A stretch of 64,000 bases of DNA from a bacterium (GTDB lineage: Bacteria; Myxococcota_A; UBA9160; UBA4427), in assembly GCA_024742285.1 (NCBI GenBank), contig JANSYR010000003.1:248001-312000 (forward strand). The letters are read 5' to 3'. This document shows positions 62,012 to 64,000 of the stretch, piece by piece. The translations under genes and the position numbers were made by a program. How positions within the stretch are numbered: position 1 is the stretch's first letter; each line of letters starts with the position of its first letter. The notes beneath the pieces are model-generated. The model did no database searches and was not told where the DNA came from. It worked only from the letters and a program-made list of their open reading frames with translations.

Positions 62012-64000
62012 ATGTCCGAGCTCGATCGTCGTGACTTCCTGAAGGTCGTCGGTCTATCAACCGGCGCTGCAGCTACGATTGCCTGTGACCCCCCGGATAA
62101 GCTGGTCCCCTATGTGATCCAGCCCGAGGCGATCACGCCCGGGATCGCCACCGACTACGCCTCCACCTGCCAGGAGTGCCCCGTCGGCTGCGGTCTTCAC
62201 GTCAAGACCCGTGAAGGCCGCCCGATCAAGGTGGAAGGCAACCCCGACCATCCGATCAACCGCGGCGCGCTCTGTGCCCGCGGTCAGGCGGGCTTCTCTC
62301 GCGCCTATCACCCGGACCGGATCGAAGGCCCGATGACCCGCGGAAGCGACGGCTCCGCCCAGCCGATCAGTTGGGAAGACGCGACGGCCAAGGTCGCGGC
62401 GAAGCTCGGCGGCTCTGCCGGCAAGACCTGGATCCTCGGCGGTCCGGTCGGTCCCTCGCTCACCGGTGTGATCGATCAGTTCGCGGCCGCTGCGGGTCTC
62501 GCGGGACATCTCACCTACGACAACTTCGGAACCCAGGCGCTGGTCGAAGCGAGCGAGCAGGTCTTCGGGGCCTCCGCCGCGCCGATCTTCGACCTCTCCG
62601 AGGCCGACCTCGTCGTGGACTTCGGCGCCGACTTCCTCGACACGACCGTCGAGCTCGAAGCGCAGTGGACGAAGGCCCGGGACGTCAACACGCACAAGGA
62701 CGGCGGTGCTCGTCTGATCGCGATCTCGCCGCGGCAGAATCTGACGGCCTCGAACGCGGACCACTGGGTCGCCGCGGCGCCGGGCAGCGAAGGTGTTCTC
62801 GCCCTCGCGCTCGCGAAGGCCGTCGCCAGGAAGAAGGGGGCTTCGGTCGCTGCGGTGAGCGGCGCCGACATCGGTGGCGCGGTCTCGGCGGCGGGCATCA
62901 GCCAGGGCGTCTTCGACGAGATGGTCGAGAAGCTCGCGAGCGCGAGCCACGCGGTCGCGCTTCCGCCGGGCGTCGCGGCGTCGACCTCGGCCGGCGCGGG
63001 CAACGCGGCGGCGGTTCTCCTGCTCAACTCGGTCCTCGGTGCCGTCGGCTCGCAGCTGACCTACCCCGCCGAGGATGCGCCGAAGCGCGCGAGCCTGGCC
63101 GACATCATCGGCCTGGTCGAGCAGATGAACGCGGGCAACGTCGACTGCCTCCTCATCCACGACCTGAACCCGGTCTTCTCGCTTCCCGCTTCGATCGGCT
63201 TCAAGGAAGCGCTGTCGAAGGTGGACCTCGTCGTCTCCTTCGCGCAGCTGATCGACGAGACCACCGAGGTGGCCGGTCTGCTCATGCCCGACAACGCGGC
63301 GGTCGAGAGCTGGGGCGACTCGAGCCCGCGACCGGGTGTCCGCGGGATCGTGCAGCCGACGCTGCGCCCGCTCCACGACACGCGACAGCTCGGCGACTCG
63401 ATCCTCGCGATCGGTCGCGCCATGGGCGGCGGCGTCGCCTCGCAGCTGCCCGAGGGCAGCTTCAAGAGCGTGCTCGAGTCGAACTGGTCCGGCAGCAGCT
63501 GGCGCCAGGCCCTCGCCCGGGGCGGCGAGTTCGGCGCGACCCCGAAGCGCACCGTGTCGGTCGCCGGAAGCGCGGGCAACGTCCGCCCCTCTGCCCCGAA
63601 GCTCGCCGGTTCCGGCAGCTACACGCTGGTCGCGTTCCCGCACTCCTATTACGGCGACGGCGCCGGCGCGGCCCTGCCGTGGATGCAGGAGATCCCGGAC
63701 CCGGTCACCAAGCTTTCCTGGAACAGCTGGGCCGAGATCTCGCAGAGCAAGGCCGACGAGCTCGGCGTCGTGTTCGGTGACGTGATCTCGGTCGAGACCC
63801 CCAGCGGCTCGGTGGAGCTCTCGGTCTACCCGCGCGGCGGTATCCGCGACGACGTCGTCGCGATCCCGATCGGCCAGGGCCACACGGTCGGCCACTACGC
63901 CTCCCATGCGGGCGACGCCTCCCACGAGGGCGCGACCGCGAAGGACGCGATGCAGCGCGGCGTGAACGTCGCCGATCTGCTCCCGGCGGCGAGCGACGAG
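62012..64000 (+). CDS. actB: Alternative complex III subunit B, molybdopterin-like/FeS protein (partial)
   Basis: Runs off the right edge after 663 codons without a stop. It starts with a twin-arginine motif, LDRRDFLKVVGLS, and a hydrophobic stretch ending in TIAC, which could also be a lipobox. CQECPVGCG with a further Cys in ALCARG forms a cluster-binding N-terminal motif of the MopB type. ISWEDATAKVAAKL and DNAAVESWGD follow as in molybdopterin oxidoreductases. ACIII ActB usually lacks the molybdenum cofactor and adds a ferredoxin-like domain at the C-terminus, which would lie beyond the window. ATG 62012 follows GAGG. Confidence 0.88.
   Translation, partial: MSELDRRDFLKVVGLSTGAAATIACDPPDKLVPYVIQPEAITPGIATDYASTCQECPVGCGLHVKTREGRPIKVEGNPDHPINRGALCARGQAGFSRAYHPDRIEGPMTRGSDGSAQPISWEDATAKVAAKLGGSAGKTWILGGPVGPSLTGVIDQFAAAAGLAGHLTYDNFGTQALVEASEQVFGASAAPIFDLSEADLVVDFGADFLDTTVELEAQWTKARDVNTHKDGGARLIAISPRQNLTASNADHWVAAAPGSEGVLALALAKAVARKKGASVAAVSGADIGGAVSAAGISQGVFDEMVEKLASASHAVALPPGVAASTSAGAGNAAAVLLLNSVLGAVGSQLTYPAEDAPKRASLADIIGLVEQMNAGNVDCLLIHDLNPVFSLPASIGFKEALSKVDLVVSFAQLIDETTEVAGLLMPDNAAVESWGDSSPRPGVRGIVQPTLRPLHDTRQLGDSILAIGRAMGGGVASQLPEGSFKSVLESNWSGSSWRQALARGGEFGATPKRTVSVAGSAGNVRPSAPKLAGSGSYTLVAFPHSYYGDGAGAALPWMQEIPDPVTKLSWNSWAEISQSKADELGVVFGDVISVETPSGSVELSVYPRGGIRDDVVAIPIGQGHTVGHYASHAGDASHEGATAKDAMQRGVNVADLLPAASDE

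Overview
The window is high-GC, tightly packed bacterial chromosome of housekeeping type, with about 53 protein genes on both strands, many joined by ATGA, GTGA or TGATG overlaps. No rRNA, tRNA, CRISPR array, phage gene or transposase gene is recognisable. The gene set suggests a Gram-negative, respiring, deltaproteobacterial/Myxococcota-like organism: classical menaquinone pathway, alternative complex III (ACIII), RecBCD, PlsC, acyl-CoA dehydrogenases, lipoproteins, a PEP-CTERM-like protein and YfiR/PilZ/chemoreceptor signalling. The lineage is an inference from gene content; no marker was compared.

Layout. 1-5.4 kb: start of a secreted protein (-), class I fumarase, then an MFS exporter, thiolase, MAPEG protein and Cys-rich lipoprotein. 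5.4-7.7 kb: an intergenic stretch with hairpins and a possible 48-aa peptide, an SPOUT RNA methyltransferase and a glutamine amidotransferase. 7.7-17.9 kb: a PilZ protein (-) divergent from a MerR-type regulator with two HTH-like segments, which heads a tight run of menaquinone genes (menG, F, D, H, A, C, E; menB absent). 18-24 kb: a dockerin/PEP-CTERM-like secreted protein, PlsC and a peptidase C26 protein (-), an NAD-epimerase, an aminotransferase and a SnoaL protein. 24-34 kb: recC-recB-recD-rsgA, each overlapping the next, meeting rbgA tail-to-tail. 34.9-43 kb: asnS, a small coiled protein, a GT2 glycosyltransferase, a YfiR protein followed by a CHASE8-like chemoreceptor, and a DUF3604 lipoprotein. 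43-54 kb: a degenerate rhomboid-like membrane protein, PhyH dioxygenase, thioesterase, exonuclease III, arginine decarboxylase, a hisS interrupted by an in-frame amber codon, an FG-GAP lipoprotein and a nucleoside phosphorylase. 54-60.6 kb: GNAT, a histidine kinase/response regulator pair, a PAC2 protein, a 353-bp inverted-repeat element between convergent genes, a Trm112 protein and two acyl-CoA dehydrogenases. 61.2-64 kb: ActA and the start of ActB, the first genes of an ACIII operon that runs off the window.

How it fits together: the men operon makes the quinone that ACIII would oxidise, and fumarase, thiolase and the acyl-CoA dehydrogenases supply reducing equivalents. The observations most worth checking are the amber codon in hisS at the histidine-binding Glu position, the inverted-repeat element at 57418-57770, the YfiR/CHASE8 sensor coupled to a chemoreceptor output, the double-HTH MerR-like protein heading the menaquinone operon, and the rhomboid-like protein that has lost both catalytic residues. 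No complete, clearly new defence or mobile system was found.
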